A stretch of 64,000 nt of DNA from Nissolia schottii (lineage: Eukaryota; Streptophyta; Magnoliopsida; Fabales; Fabaceae). Positions 36,801-48,300 of the stretch are shown here, piece after piece. The position numbers and the translations under genes were made by a program. Within the stretch, counting starts at the first letter, position 1, and the number at the start of each line of letters is the position of its first letter. The stretch covers positions 1-64,000 of the forward strand of contig QANU01030383.1 of assembly GCA_003254905.1 (NCBI GenBank). Direction: 5' to 3'. The notes beneath the pieces are model-generated. The model was given only the letters and a program-made list of their open reading frames with translations, was not told the DNA's origin and made no database searches.

Positions 36801-37050
36801 GGCATACAGATATGAGTAGTAGTATCAGAACGGTCGAGGATAGAAAGCACGAGAACTTAGTAAGAAAGATTAGTTCCCTGTCACCTAGTAACTAGATAAA
36901 GCCGCCCAGGAACTTAGGCAAGAAATAACTGGTAGGATGTCTAGATGCATGAACACTAGAGATCTCCTGGACGGCCGGAGCATAATTGAGTAACCAGAGC
37001 CCTAGTTATAGTTCACCACTGAGAACCACTGTTCTCACCCCCACTCACTT

Positions 37051-37116
37051 ATGGCTTCAGGCGAGATAGATGACGTCCCCGCCGAGGAAGAGGTGGATCT
37101 TGCGCAGCAGATTTAG
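37051..37116 (+). other. Small acidic frame in solo LTR copy 3
   Basis: A 21-residue frame starting MASGEIDDVPAEEE. It follows a TTCTCACCCCCACTC leader that is also present before the equivalent frames of copies 2 and 4. CTTCAG|G at its start could instead be a splice acceptor matched to the GTGGGTA donor upstream. Confidence 0.45.
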
Positions 37117-37600
37117 GACTGTAGACCCTGAGACAGGGGAGGAGGCAGAGCTTTGGTCAGTGCTAGTAGTGAATCGCCCCACGCCTCGTCTAGTCGCGCC
37201 ACCGGTACTTCCCGAGCCAGAGACTTCCGCCAACGGCGAGCCCATTCCGTACGAGAAGGACGTGGAGGTCGACCCAGTCTCTGTGAGATTGCGACCGCCC
37301 AAGGCTTACCAGCAGACGGCACGGATGAGGACGGCCAGAGACTATCGCCGTCAGTTCGCACCTCGCACCCCCAGCCACGAGGCAGGTCCATCCTACGGCC
37401 CTCGTGACCCGCCAGATGTTCCAGTGCCTTCCTCACCCGAGGAGGAGTATCCTCTGGTAGCCATGGAGGAGGATGACGAGGAGGACGAGCCAGAGCCGGT
37501 GTACGAGCCAGAGGGGTCAGAGCCGGAGGAGGAGGATCCAGAGGAGGACCCCGAGGAGGATCCGGAGGAGGAGTTCAGCGAGGACGAGCCAGAGACCTGA
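37070..37600 (+). CDS. Acidic hypothetical protein inside the solo LTR
   Basis: A 176-residue frame overlapping the small acidic frame in another register. The N-terminal half is Arg/Pro-rich (PPRKRWILRSRFRTVDPETG). The C-terminal third is almost pure Glu/Asp/Pro (EDDEEDEPEPVYEPEG, then EEDPEEDPEEDPEEEF). It is GC-rich compared with the AT-rich surroundings. No family is recognised. It has no counterpart that can be read in the shorter copies. It may be an element protein, captured host sequence, or an untranslated GC-rich tract. Confidence 0.35.
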   Translation: MTSPPRKRWILRSRFRTVDPETGEEAELWSVLVVNRPTPRLVAPPVLPEPETSANGEPIPYEKDVEVDPVSVRLRPPKAYQQTARMRTARDYRRQFAPRTPSHEAGPSYGPRDPPDVPVPSSPEEEYPLVAMEEDDEEDEPEPVYEPEGSEPEEEDPEEDPEEDPEEEFSEDEPET

Positions 37601-38086
37601 CCAGCACTATATCCAGACCCTGTCATCAGACGTCACCTTTTTGCTAGTAGCATTAGCTTGATGTATATTTTGCTACATGTTATTTTGTAGTACGGGCTAG
37701 GATATGTACAGCCCTTTTTATGTATTAGTTCAACATTTATGATATGTACCTATAACTAATTGACATGTATGACATTGACTGTTGGACCCTCTTGGTGCTG
37801 TTTACTTTACTGTTCATGTATGTACAGGTATGACAGACGACGCACGCCTTTATCTGTGATACGATTATACGGGACTCACAATAGTCCACACGCATGGCTT
37901 TAGTTTGACGTATAATAATATTTTATGTTTAAGAAAAAGAAAAAAAATGGGTCCTTATTTTCAGTTAACTTAATTATTTTCCGAAGTAAAGTAGGGACTA
38001 TCAGTACTCCCACACAGCAGATAACAACCTAGCGGACGCAAATTATGACTTAAGCATAAGTTGCTAACCTAGGGTGTTACATTTCA

Positions 38087-38770
38087 TCTCTTCAATTAGA
38101 CACATAGTTTGCTTCATTTGATATTCAGATGAGAGATATGACTTGATCTTTGAAGTATCTCAAATCTAAAATCTGAAATCTTTGCGTCAACATCATTATT
38201 CTGACTTCCAAGCTTAATATGACCAAGTAGACATTCGATTTAGCTCTTGAACTCTTCGTAAAAGCTGAAGAAGTTCCTCTTAGATTTCCTAAAATATAAA
38301 AGCTGAAGGAATTACATGTCTACAACTCATGTTATGCTCTAAATACAAAAGCAATGTAATAATGCACAATTAAGCAACAATTCTCATAATTAGGTAAAAA
38401 GGGGAAAAGGTAGGAAACCATGGCAAATGCACAATATTAAACACAAAAACCATGAAAAATTTCCAATTATAGAGGAAAAGATTGGTGCACAAGTGACGCC
38501 TATCACATGTCATGATTATCAAGTTAATCCATGTGCCAATGTGGCTTTAATTTATTTGTTTATCCTTTGTTTACTTGTTCTTGACAAACACCAAATCCAC
38601 CCCCCAATTTTAATTTCATGAGAAGAATAGAATTGATTGTGTAGCACCTCCTTAAGAAGACCTGAGTTAATCCCACTTTACTACATTTGTATTAATTTGG
38701 GATAATTTCGGTGTTTACAAATTTTTATTTGACATGCGCAAGAGCAAATGACACTTGTGCACATCAAATT
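38087..38770 (-). mobile_element. Gypsy-type LTR relic, minus orientation, right part
   Basis: Continues the LTR interrupted at 34297. The TCTTCAATTAGACACATAG and TTCAGATGAGAGATATGA wording is typical of this kind of LTR U3 region. The outer border with the gypsy leader at 38771 is not sharp. Confidence 0.5.
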
Positions 38771-40160
38771 TGGAGCCATTGTCGGGAATGTGTGGTAAGT
38801 CAATTTTGTTTTGTTTCTATTTTATTTTCGTTTTTGTAGTCTACCACAGTGGACTCATATAACCGTAGCAAAACTAAGATCACCCTAATCGGTCGTAGTT
38901 TGCCATAATGATGTTTACAATGTAAACACACACACACACAAAGATATTTTTATTTTTTATGTTTTATACATTTTATTGAATAACATGGACACAAATTTTT
39001 CCTCTAATTCCCAGTGTATTGGTAGTTGTTCTATTACAGGAGACGATGTGAGCAATAAAAGCCTTGTGAGAACACTTGGTGACAAGTTGGATAAAGTAGA
39101 GCAAATGATCATGTAGGAGAATGCACAAGAGAAAGCTCATGAGGCTAAGAGATGAAGAGGCTTGAGCTGAATCAAAAGATAGGAAAGGGGAAGCAAAGGT
39201 TAGCAAGGCAACAATTTTCCCAACTTCCTCTCCCAAATTACCAACCTGCTCCTTACACTCAATATTCCTAATACTATGATGGAATGCACAACCTTTGGAA
39301 GCCTCATACCTTGAAAATCCAACCGAGACATGTCCACCTTAAGAGTAATATTGCTCGCCACCACTTCAAAACAATTTACCACTTCCTTTCTAACTAGAGC
39401 CTACATATTTCCAACCTCCACCCAACAATCTTTACCACCCACTATTCCTAGAGTCAAACTAAGTCACATATCCAGAACCTCAACCTTTTGAACCTCTGCC
39501 ACAAACTTTGGACCCTTGACCTTTTCTTAACACCAACGAAGTCGTCTTGCAAAAGATGATGCAAAAATATTTGAAGGAGATGCAGGAAATGCAAAAAATC
39601 AATCTCTTGGAAGAGAATGAAAAATAAGTGGAATCTTGTTCGAAGGAAGACAATAATAATGGCTTCTTTGTGGCTCATGATCTTTGGGAGGATAGCTTGT
39701 TCGGTGAAGAGTTAGTATATGAGGATTCGATACAAACGCTAACTAGGAGCATTCAACATTGTGGCCAGGAATGCAGAAGTAACTGAGGACTTGGAAGATA
39801 GAAATTTCAAGCATGGATGAGTAGATGCAAGAACACGGCAATTTCAGTTCTAAAAGTTGCTGTAGTGAACATCTATCGCTACAATGATCTTTAGATCACA
39901 ATAGCTAATCCTCATTGCCATAGAGATGGTCAGTAGACCTTGCAGTTGTTGAATGCTCAACTGAGCCTTTGAGAAGCTAGAATCCCGTGATTAATGACAA
40001 CCAATAAGTCAACATATTCAAGGGTGATGATTCCATTGAGCTTGCACCACCAAAAATGGAGCCAGTTATCGAAGTCCCAATTTGTGCACCTTCTCCTCCC
40101 TTGGAGCATGAGTTTGCCATCCTTGAGATGGATGCACAACTGTAGACCATCATTGAAGCT
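38771..40160 (+). mobile_element. Gypsy leader and gag debris
   Basis: TGGAGCCATTGTCGGGA (38771-38787) is a degenerate primer-binding site of the tRNA-Asp type used by Athila-like elements. About 200 bp later, broken plus-strand frames read gag-like wording (QQFSQLPLPNYQ, then PAPYTQYS) with many stops. No pol domain follows. Confidence 0.6.
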
Positions 40161-40264
40161 CCAACCACAGTATACCTATCCGCACTTCTGAATATCCTTG
40201 GTTGCTGCCTCTAATGCATTTTTAACCTAAATTTGCTTTTAGGCTCGAGCCTATTATGCTTGTG

Positions 40265-40470
40265 TCTTGTGCGAGATGCATAGTGTCTCGCACGAGACAA
40301 CCTCACAGAAGCTCCAATCTTGCTCTCTAGAACATTCATCTCGCGTAAGACATATGTGTGTCTCATGTGAGACGTCTTCATAGGGACCTCATGCTCTACT
40401 CTCTAGAACCTCTGTCCCACGTGAGACATATATGCGTCTCGTGCGAGATGTGACTCTGAACTCCAAATTC
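40265..40470 (+). repeat. Three ~76-bp units with palindromic TCTCGYRCGAGA cores
   Basis: Near-palindromes TCTCGCACGAGAC, TCTCATGTGAGAC and TCTCGTGCGAGAT recur in pairs, separated by CTCTCTAGAACMT spacers, in three tandem units of about 76 bp. They follow the gag debris and probably belong to the same retroelement spacer. Confidence 0.7.
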
Positions 40471-42599
40471 CTTCTTTTTCTTGAGTTTTGACCCTGAAAC
40501 ACTTAGCCAAACCATCAAACATACCAGAGATAACAAGTCAATTATATTCAACTAATCATGTAATAAAATCCTAAATTCCAACCTATCCTAACTAAAAACC
40601 CACTCAAAAACGAAATTTGATGTCCACCTCAAGGCAACCAGTGGTATCATTGAGAAATTCTTAAGTGTTTTTAGAGCAAGAACTTTCTTACTCTACTCTA
40701 TTAGATATTTTATATATCAATATTGTGGACTAGCACTATGAGTCATAATATTGATGTGTGGAACATCTAATATATTAGAACAAGAAAAAAAAATTTACTC
40801 CAAGAATAACTAAGAATTTTTTAATATCATCCCATATTGTTGTCTCCTTAAATTTTAGGGCAGGATTTGGATCAAGAGGGTGGTATAAAAAAACATCACT
40901 TCTCAATGAAATATATTGATTAATCATTTTGTACTGAGGTTAAAAATAAGGAGGATTCAAATGCTTTGTGGTAATTATCCCAATCACTTAATTTTTTTTA
41001 AACAAATTTTAAAACTAATTAAACTCATCAAATTTTGTATTTGATGAAATAATAACAAATTTTAATATGTTTAATTTTAAAAATTGTTAAAAAATAAACA
41101 AATTTAGTAGGGAATGAGTAAATACCTTCCCGAAAAATCACCAACCTCTTACAAGATGATTATTTTAATGATTTGAGTAATGAAAAATTTGTCAAGATCA
41201 TATGAAACATGAAATGATGACAAAGTTTGATGAGTATAATTATAAAATTCATTAAAAATGAACAAATTTAGTAGAAAGAATTAAGTAATTTTCCATGTGG
41301 GGTACGTGAAAAAAAATCTAAAAATAATGTATACTTTCATGAAAATACTTTTTTTTTATGTTTAAATTTTTTTTATATGTATATAGGTTGTTCTATACTA
41401 GTTTATGCATGTGTGAAATAAGTTTATGCGTATATATACAAAAATTTGTCCACTTAATAAACCTTGAGTTGACAACATAATTGACCGCATTTAAATTTTA
41501 CACCTAGTTAATCAAATGAATTAAATGTTGATAATTGCAGGTAGCTGAATTTCAAATGCAACTCCGAACATTTTTGTTAGCTTATATCAGATTGGAAGGA
41601 ATTCCCCAAAGCGCACACACATGAAATCACACTACCAATATTTCAACATCTCTCTCGTGATTCTCAGAACATGCAGTCTCGTTATTCCACCTCTTCTCAG
41701 GGCCATTTTTTTTCCCTTTTGTTTTTTTCCCTTTTGTTTTTAAAATTAAATATTGAAGCCTAGAATAGCATCTTACGTACGAACTGCGAAGAAGGTGGAG
41801 AAAACGCTGGTATTGTTTACCAGTGTGGCCGTGTGTGGGGACGCAGCAGCACATGACGGTAACCGTGGTTATCATAACAAGAATGCTATTTGCATAACAA
41901 ATTTTAGAAAACAACTATATAACTTTCTCATAAAAATAAAAAGTCCTATTATTATGGATAAAGAAAATGTGAGTAAGATGAGATTCATATTTTTGTAAAA
42001 AAATTATATAACTATCGTTTAAATATTATTGTACATGTAGTATTCTTCTTGTCTAAATGACATGGAAGGACACCTATACACTACTCTCTCTCGTCAACTA
42101 CTTCACTGAAGAGAAGATACTTCACTACTACTGCAAGAAAACCTCAAAGCAAAACAATACAACAAAATACCAACCGACAGCTGCGCAGTTCTGCTCTTCT
42201 TATAGAGCAATTAATACAATACCGTCATTATCCATGTTAGGATTTGATACAAGGTTTCTCTTCCCACGAAAAAGATCCTTCCCTGTTTTTTACCTCAACC
42301 AGCACTAATTGACCCCCTTCTCTCTCTCAGTTTGTCTCCTCTTTGGACTCAAACACAAGCAACAAGTACACATGTACAAAAATCCACATTATATCATTAC
42401 CTCAGACGATGATGGACAAAATACTACATTTTAACATCACACCAAAAAACACACCAAAATAAAACCACACCCAAAACCAAAAAATAAATAAAAATAAAAG
42501 AAATGATCAAGCACGTGAGGATTAATTGTAGTGATCATAAATATATGACGATAATGGTAATATAAAGTGGGTCTTTTTTAATTAGAGAATTATTAGAAT
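40471..42599. other. Intergenic, 3' side of the bHLH gene
   Basis: About 2.1 kb of AT-rich DNA. Open frames at 41627-41914 (-), 41753-41998 (+) and 42057-42308 (+) show no domain or coding bias. The 3' UTR of the bHLH gene should lie in the last few hundred bases. Confidence 0.5.
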
Positions 42600-45297
42600 T
42601 CATAAAGACCTTTGTTCAAGGATATTGATGTTAGTTGTTGTCCTTTGCCTCTTAACATTCCCACAAGCAGATTCATCCCCACCACCACCACCCTTCTCCA
42701 TCACTGCCTTGAGCGCTTCTTGTATTGAGCTGATGCAACGCTGTTCTCCGCCGCACCCACTGGATTCGTCGTCGTCGTCGTCTTCTTCCTCCCCGGTGAT
42801 GAAGAGCACGTTCTTGACGCGCCCACCGAGCGTGGTGATCTCAGCCTTGAGGGTTCTAAGCCTTAGCGCCTTCAAGGTCTTGATGAGGTCAGGCAAGAGA
42901 TCTGACCTGTCTTCACAGCACAGAGAGGCCTTTATCACAAACTTGCCGTCTTCGTCTGCCGCGTCCACCGTTAACTCATCGGACTCGGTGGGCACTGCAT
43001 TTGTTTCCGCTATCAAGGATGTTTGGCGCTTCAGTTCCTTCACGTGCTGAATCACTTCGGCCAGCAATGAAGCTTTATCTGTCTGCAAATTACAAAGTCA
43101 CAAAATGAAATTATATTTAATAGAAGAAAAGTAAATTAACATCATCATGTTATTAATAAGGTTTCATTACTATGGAATAAAAGATTATATATATATATAT
43201 ATGTATATATCACTAAAAAAAAAGAAGAAAAATATTAATAAACTGAAAGTACTGTAAGAATTTATCATCATAGAAACTTAAAATTATAAATGTCATTCTG
43301 ACTTAAAATGTTTTTCCATAGAAACATTAATAAATTCTATTTTTATTAATTTTGTTGCGGGAAGCTCGAGTATTAAACACTCAAGGTATATATTTTAGTG
43401 GTCGTGAAAAGCAGCAATATTTCATCATTAGTTACAAAATTAATTAAATCATATGATATATTTTACAAAGAGCAGTGAATGAATACAACGCATTCAAAAA
43501 CTTAGACGGTTTGATTTCTTTTTTTCATTTCATTATTTTCTAATATTGTTTTTTGTATTTAATATTGAAAACAGCGAAGAAGAAAAGAAAAACTAAACGT
43601 CAATTAAACCATGTTATCAAGAATAAAGATGGAAACGTGTAAATCGGGTGAAAAGAAAAGAAAAGAAATGGTATAAATATATATGGTTCAGTAGATAGAT
43701 GTTTCATGAGTATGAGGTATATAGGTAGGTTATGTAGACTTGATGATTAATATGGAATGAAGCTAGTGGAGTTTTTTTTGAAGGGAGGAAGTGGCATGCA
43801 GATGCAGCAGCATGTACATATCATGAGATGAAATAGGTAGGCATATAGTAGTATTTATGTGTGAGTGTCTGACAAAGGGTGCTAGTTTGTCTCTCTGGGC
43901 TTTGGCTTTATATCTGCTTTTTCACATTATCGAACTGAGTTTGACTGATCAGTGTCGTCCGGCAAGAAATTTCCATGTCTAACTTTTCAACTGCTTCTTG
44001 GTTCCTCTTTATCATATCAACCACACGACATTAACGCTAATACACTTTGACGGCTTTTCCTTGTAACAATCCCCCTCCTCGGAACTAACACACAGAGAGA
44101 CTCCGAAAGAAAGAAGGGAAACAAAAAGCAGTGTGTACGCAAACAAGAACTTGCAAAGCCAAAAAGAGAAGAGTGTGGAGATAAAAAAAAGCAGGCATAC
44201 AATGAGACTCTTTGCACCTCAGTTTTCTAAAGGCCATTCATGACATTTTGGTTCTCGTTATATCAAACCAAAGTAACTCGTAGGTACAAGATCTTAACTA
44301 GATTTTCAAGTATTCTTTCGATTCAAAAGCTCCATGAAATTTTTTTTTTGTTAAAAGAAAAAAAATGAAAAAAGTATACCCCTTTGAAACACAAGCTTAT
44401 ATATATCCAAGACATGTTGTAGGCGTGACCATAGTACTAGATAATTCTAAACTTATGATTTACATTTTCCTTATAATTAGGCGCGGCATAATTAAATAAT
44501 AACCACAAATATAAAATTTATTTATTCATATATATAAATATATATTGTGAAACCATATATAGTGTACGTACTCTAACTAACCATGTATCGATCTCGGAAA
44601 GTTTAATTATATTGATTTAATTAATTAAATATGTGAGTTGTGGGGAGAGAATAATGCTGCTTACTTTGGTAGTGTTGGGCAACAAGCTGCGCAACTTGGC
44701 AAGGTGGTTATTGATTCTCTCCCTGCGCCTCCGTTCAGCTTCGCTGTGGCTCTTGGAGGCCGCGAGAGCCTTGGCCTCCATGATCTCCTGAGCCGTCATC
44801 TTGCCCAACTCGGCCTGGAGGCCAAAGGGAGCCGAACCGGGCTGATGAACCATGGGCCCAACGAGGGTATCGGATATGATCCTTAGATGCTCGTGATGAT
44901 GAGAGGACGGTCCATCATACGCGAACTGCAGAGAAGGGACCAGCCTCCTGTTGAAGAAGCTCGCGTACGGTGAAGGCGGCGGGGGAGGGGCGAGGAATGG
45001 ATCGTGCTGCTCTCGGACCGGGTTGCTGTTGTGAACCGGACCGGATGGGTTGAAGGGGTGAACCGGCGGCATGGACCATGGTGGAGGTTGTTGCAGGATT
45101 GGATGAGCATGAGGGACTTCGGGGAACATGAACCCTCTTCCGCTTCCGCCTCCCAAAACGTCGCCGTTTTGGTGATGCTGCATCTGCTGCTGCTGCTGCT
45201 GCTGATGATGGAGGAGTAGCGCCTGCTCTTGGTAGCTATGGAAGGTGTTGTTGATCGCTTCGGAAGAACACTGCCCTTGATCTCCCTCCCTTTTCAT
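42600..45297 (-). CDS. bHLH transcription factor, bHLH30/TMO5-LIKE clade
   Basis: Two exons on the minus strand: 45297-44665 and 43082-42600, with a 1582-bp GT-AG intron, giving 371 residues. An in-frame ATG at 45363 would add 22. The N-terminus is low-complexity (HHQQQQQQQMQHH, then Pro-rich). The basic region SHSEAERRRRERIN has the H5-E9-R13 set for E-box/G-box binding. The first helix ends at LPNTTK, where the intron falls, and TDKASLLAEVIQHVKELKRQ continues the loop and second helix. An ACT-like C-terminal part (FVIKASLCCEDRSDLLPDL to GGRVKNVLFITGE) follows. This domain pair, the intron site and the KRQR tail match Arabidopsis bHLH30 and TMO5 relatives. Those dimerise with LHW-type bHLH proteins in the nucleus to promote vascular cell division and cytokinin synthesis. 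45297 was chosen because MKREGDQGQ resembles family starts and a TATA-like stretch lies at 45381-45392. Confidence 0.9.
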
Positions 45298-45380
45298 CTC
45301 CTGCTCTCTTCCTCTTGTTTTGTTTGTGTGATCTTTCTTTCTCTCTCTAGCTGAAGAAACCAAACTCCGAATTAGCTTAC

Positions 45381-45392
45381 GCTTTATATTTA
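45381..45392 (-). promoter_or_regulatory. TATA-like stretch upstream of the bHLH gene
   Basis: The minus strand reads CATAAATATAAA about 85-95 bp before the ATG at 45297. If used, transcription would start near 45355, downstream of the alternative ATG at 45363. A longer leader with an upstream exon cannot be excluded. Confidence 0.3.
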
Positions 45393-48300
45393 TGTGTATG
45401 TGTATATGTGTGTGTGTTGAAGCGAATGGAGAGAAAAAATTATAAATCAGAAGTTGAGGGCGGTTTTTCTACTCATCTTTCTAGTTTTAAGTCCGATGTG
45501 ACTAGGAGAAAAAGAGAATCGAAAGGTAAAAAGGGCGTGACAAGTTTGGTTTACACTTGCACAAAGGAAGGAAGGAATGAATAAAAATGGAACAGAAATT
45601 AAGTGACCGTACATGTGGTTATTGGGGGAAAAAATTAAACAGAAAGGAAAAAAGAAAAAGCAAAATAAGACACGAACCTTCAAAGTCGTTTGATGGGCGA
45701 CGGGTGGGTGGGCGATTCTAATTCTGACTAATAATTCTCATAGTAGTGCTGAGGGGACGAAGCTAGCGGTTACTTGCTTTGTTTCTTTCTCTCGTGCTAT
45801 TGGGGCGTTGAAAGAAAAAGGCCAAGGGCTTGGGATCTGTCTCTCTCTTACCCCCTCTGCGTTGTCCCAATCTCAATTCTCTTTCGCTAGCTTGGTAGGT
45901 TTGTTGTTTCCGCCACAACCTTTGTGGAGTGGCTTAAGGTAATTAATGACCCTTTTTTATCCTTAGCACCTCCTTCAACTAAGCTTTCTTTTTCCCTTTG
46001 TGCCTTTTGGGTTTTTTTGTTTTATTGTTGCTCCTGTCCTCCTTGCTCTATCCTCTCTTCTTTGCACTCTCTGCAGCTTTAATTTCCTCTCCACCACCCT
46101 CTAAAATATATAGAGCCTGTTTGAGTACTATCAGAATTAATTTCCTTTCCTTTCTACATATTTTATTATGCATAATCCACTTTCCTTTGTTCTTACGACA
46201 TTACCTTTATGTGTATCATTCTGCAAGCCTTTTTAGGGTGTGAGTGAGTGTGGTATCTACTTTGCACAACAAACAATATAGAGAAATGGATTCACAAACA
46301 TACATAAAATCTATAGAATAATCAAGTCACATTAATTTTTAGTTCCTTGTGATTGGTCCAAAGTGCATAGTTAGATTGGAAAAATGTTAATTGTATCTAT
46401 CTATCATGAAAAATGTCATCTTAACTCATAACTTAATCATTATTGAAAGAGATAGATTACATTAGAATGTAAACTATATTAGAATCTCATCTTATACAGT
46501 ATAAGAAGTGACCTGACACCATATCTCAAATCAAAAATGGTACATGTACTCCCAATTTCATACACCCATACATACACCATTAATAATGCACAAACTTTAT
46601 TCTCACGAGTGTACAAACATTACAAACTTGTAAATAATACTCTCAACTATATTAATTAAGTGCACAAACATTACATGAGTTAAAACACAAACTTTATGTA
46701 TATAAGTACGAGGTGTATGTATGGTGTATGATTTTTGGTGTACGTGTAACAGAACTCATCTCAAATATACTATGTGTTCATTTTTTGTTGTCATTTTTGA
46801 CACACAGTTTAAAAAAATATTTAATTGACACTAAGAAAAAATATAGTGTGTAGATAAAATTAATCTTAAATAATTAGTATTATAGTAATTAAGTATTATT
46901 AAAAATATAAGATAATAAGAATAAATTAAAAAAATACATTTAATATTTTCTTAATTTATTGAAACGTCAAATAATTTTTGACAATTTTGTTCAAAAAATG
47001 AAGAAAAAAATATTGGTTCGGAAGGAGGGAGTAATAAATACAGATCAGTTCTGGGAGAGAGATAGGGATGGGAAACACAAGCAAGAAAACACAGTGAACA
47101 CACAACACACAGATTGTCTACCGACCAAAGACCAAAAAGGCTGATAGCATCATGATAAAAAAAAGCTTAACTAAACCTGGTCTTTCTAAATTTCCTTTTT
47201 TAATTAATTTTTAACTCATCTTTACATTTTCGTTTTTATTCCATCACTTTTTTTTGTGTGAACTGAGAGGGTGGGGGGTATTTTTGGCCTTTGCTTTTTT
47301 CCCTTTTGGCGTTTCCTTTTCCTTCATAGCATAGCTAGCTCGGTCAAGCCCCCACGTTCTTCCATACCCTTGCCTTTGTCCACGCCACCCTTTCTGCTTC
47401 CCCAAGACCATGTAATCATTGTGTCTTGGAACACACTCCAAAACCCCACCTCTCTCTCTCTCTCTCTCACGCATGTTCTCGATCTCTCTCACTCTCTCTA
47501 ATCCCTTTTCCTTGCCTCTTCTCATGAGTATCTTGGTTTTCAGTTGTAACTAGGTAGGTGGTGTGTGTGTGTATGTATGTTTATATCCGTGGCTCTCATT
47601 ACCCTATCCCTTTTGGAAGGTCTATAGGAAAACTTAAGCATATATATAATTTTCCAGTAGTGGAGGTGGTCCACGGGTGAAGGACAATAGGAACAAAAAT
47701 AAAAGAAAGGTACATATATTTAGCTAATGCTTGAATTAATTATTCACCTTTAGATGTGGAACATTGCAATAGGAGATTATAGAGTAGTGGGATCAGCATT
47801 AATTTCGTTTTTACGTGGGCATGCAGCAATGCCTCATGCCTGTGATGATCAAGGATATAGTATAAACCAAGCTTCTAGTTTCATCTAAATTGAGTTTAGA
47901 GAATCATCAGTGTTTAGCTCCCGCCTGTATGATTAAAGAGTAAGCCATCATTTTGCACATGAATAAGATGAAATTATTCGCGTTATTACATGGATTAATT
48001 TTAATTGCTACTGACGTCTTTAACCCTTTAATTTTTTTTCAATTTAATAATCAGAAATTTACAAAACCGTTTATTATTAAATTAGCACAATATATCTATG
48101 ATAGTAACTTTTCCTTCACAATAAAACAAACAAAGAAAGAAAAATATTAGTTGCATATATGGAAAAATTTATGCATACTTTTTCTATTTGATGTGAGTGC
48201 AAAAAGTAGATGTTGGATATCAATTCCGGTGTAAAATGAATATTCCCTTGGCATAGACAATAAATAAATTCAGGCCCATAACCATATACAATTTTCTTGG

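Larger units (their letters stand above)
34298..38081 (+). mobile_element. 3.8-kb solo LTR, TGTAACA family (copy 3), duplication TTTCA
   Basis: It begins TATAACATCCCGA (expected TG mutated to TA) and ends CTAGGGTGTTACA. TTTCA flanks both sides (34293-34297 and 38082-38086). The start is not repeated inside, so this is one LTR or a short non-autonomous unit rather than a two-LTR element. Contents in order: a U3-like part, a region with a C-rich leader ending in a GTGGGTA donor-like site (35164), a 77-bp minisatellite (35477-36230), a second repeat (36606-36800), a small acidic frame (37051), a long acidic frame (37070-37600) and an AT-rich tail. Ends like these and LTRs this long are known from plant Ty3/gypsy chromoviruses. 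The exact family is not established. Confidence 0.82.

Noticed and set aside
44638..45219. Plus-strand frames opposite bHLH exon 1
   Set aside because: They are antisense shadows of the Gln/Pro-rich exon with no domain.
47244..47525. Arg/Glu-rich 93-aa minus-strand frame
   Set aside because: It is produced by reading across a CT tract and pyrimidine-rich DNA. No conserved motif or gene structure.
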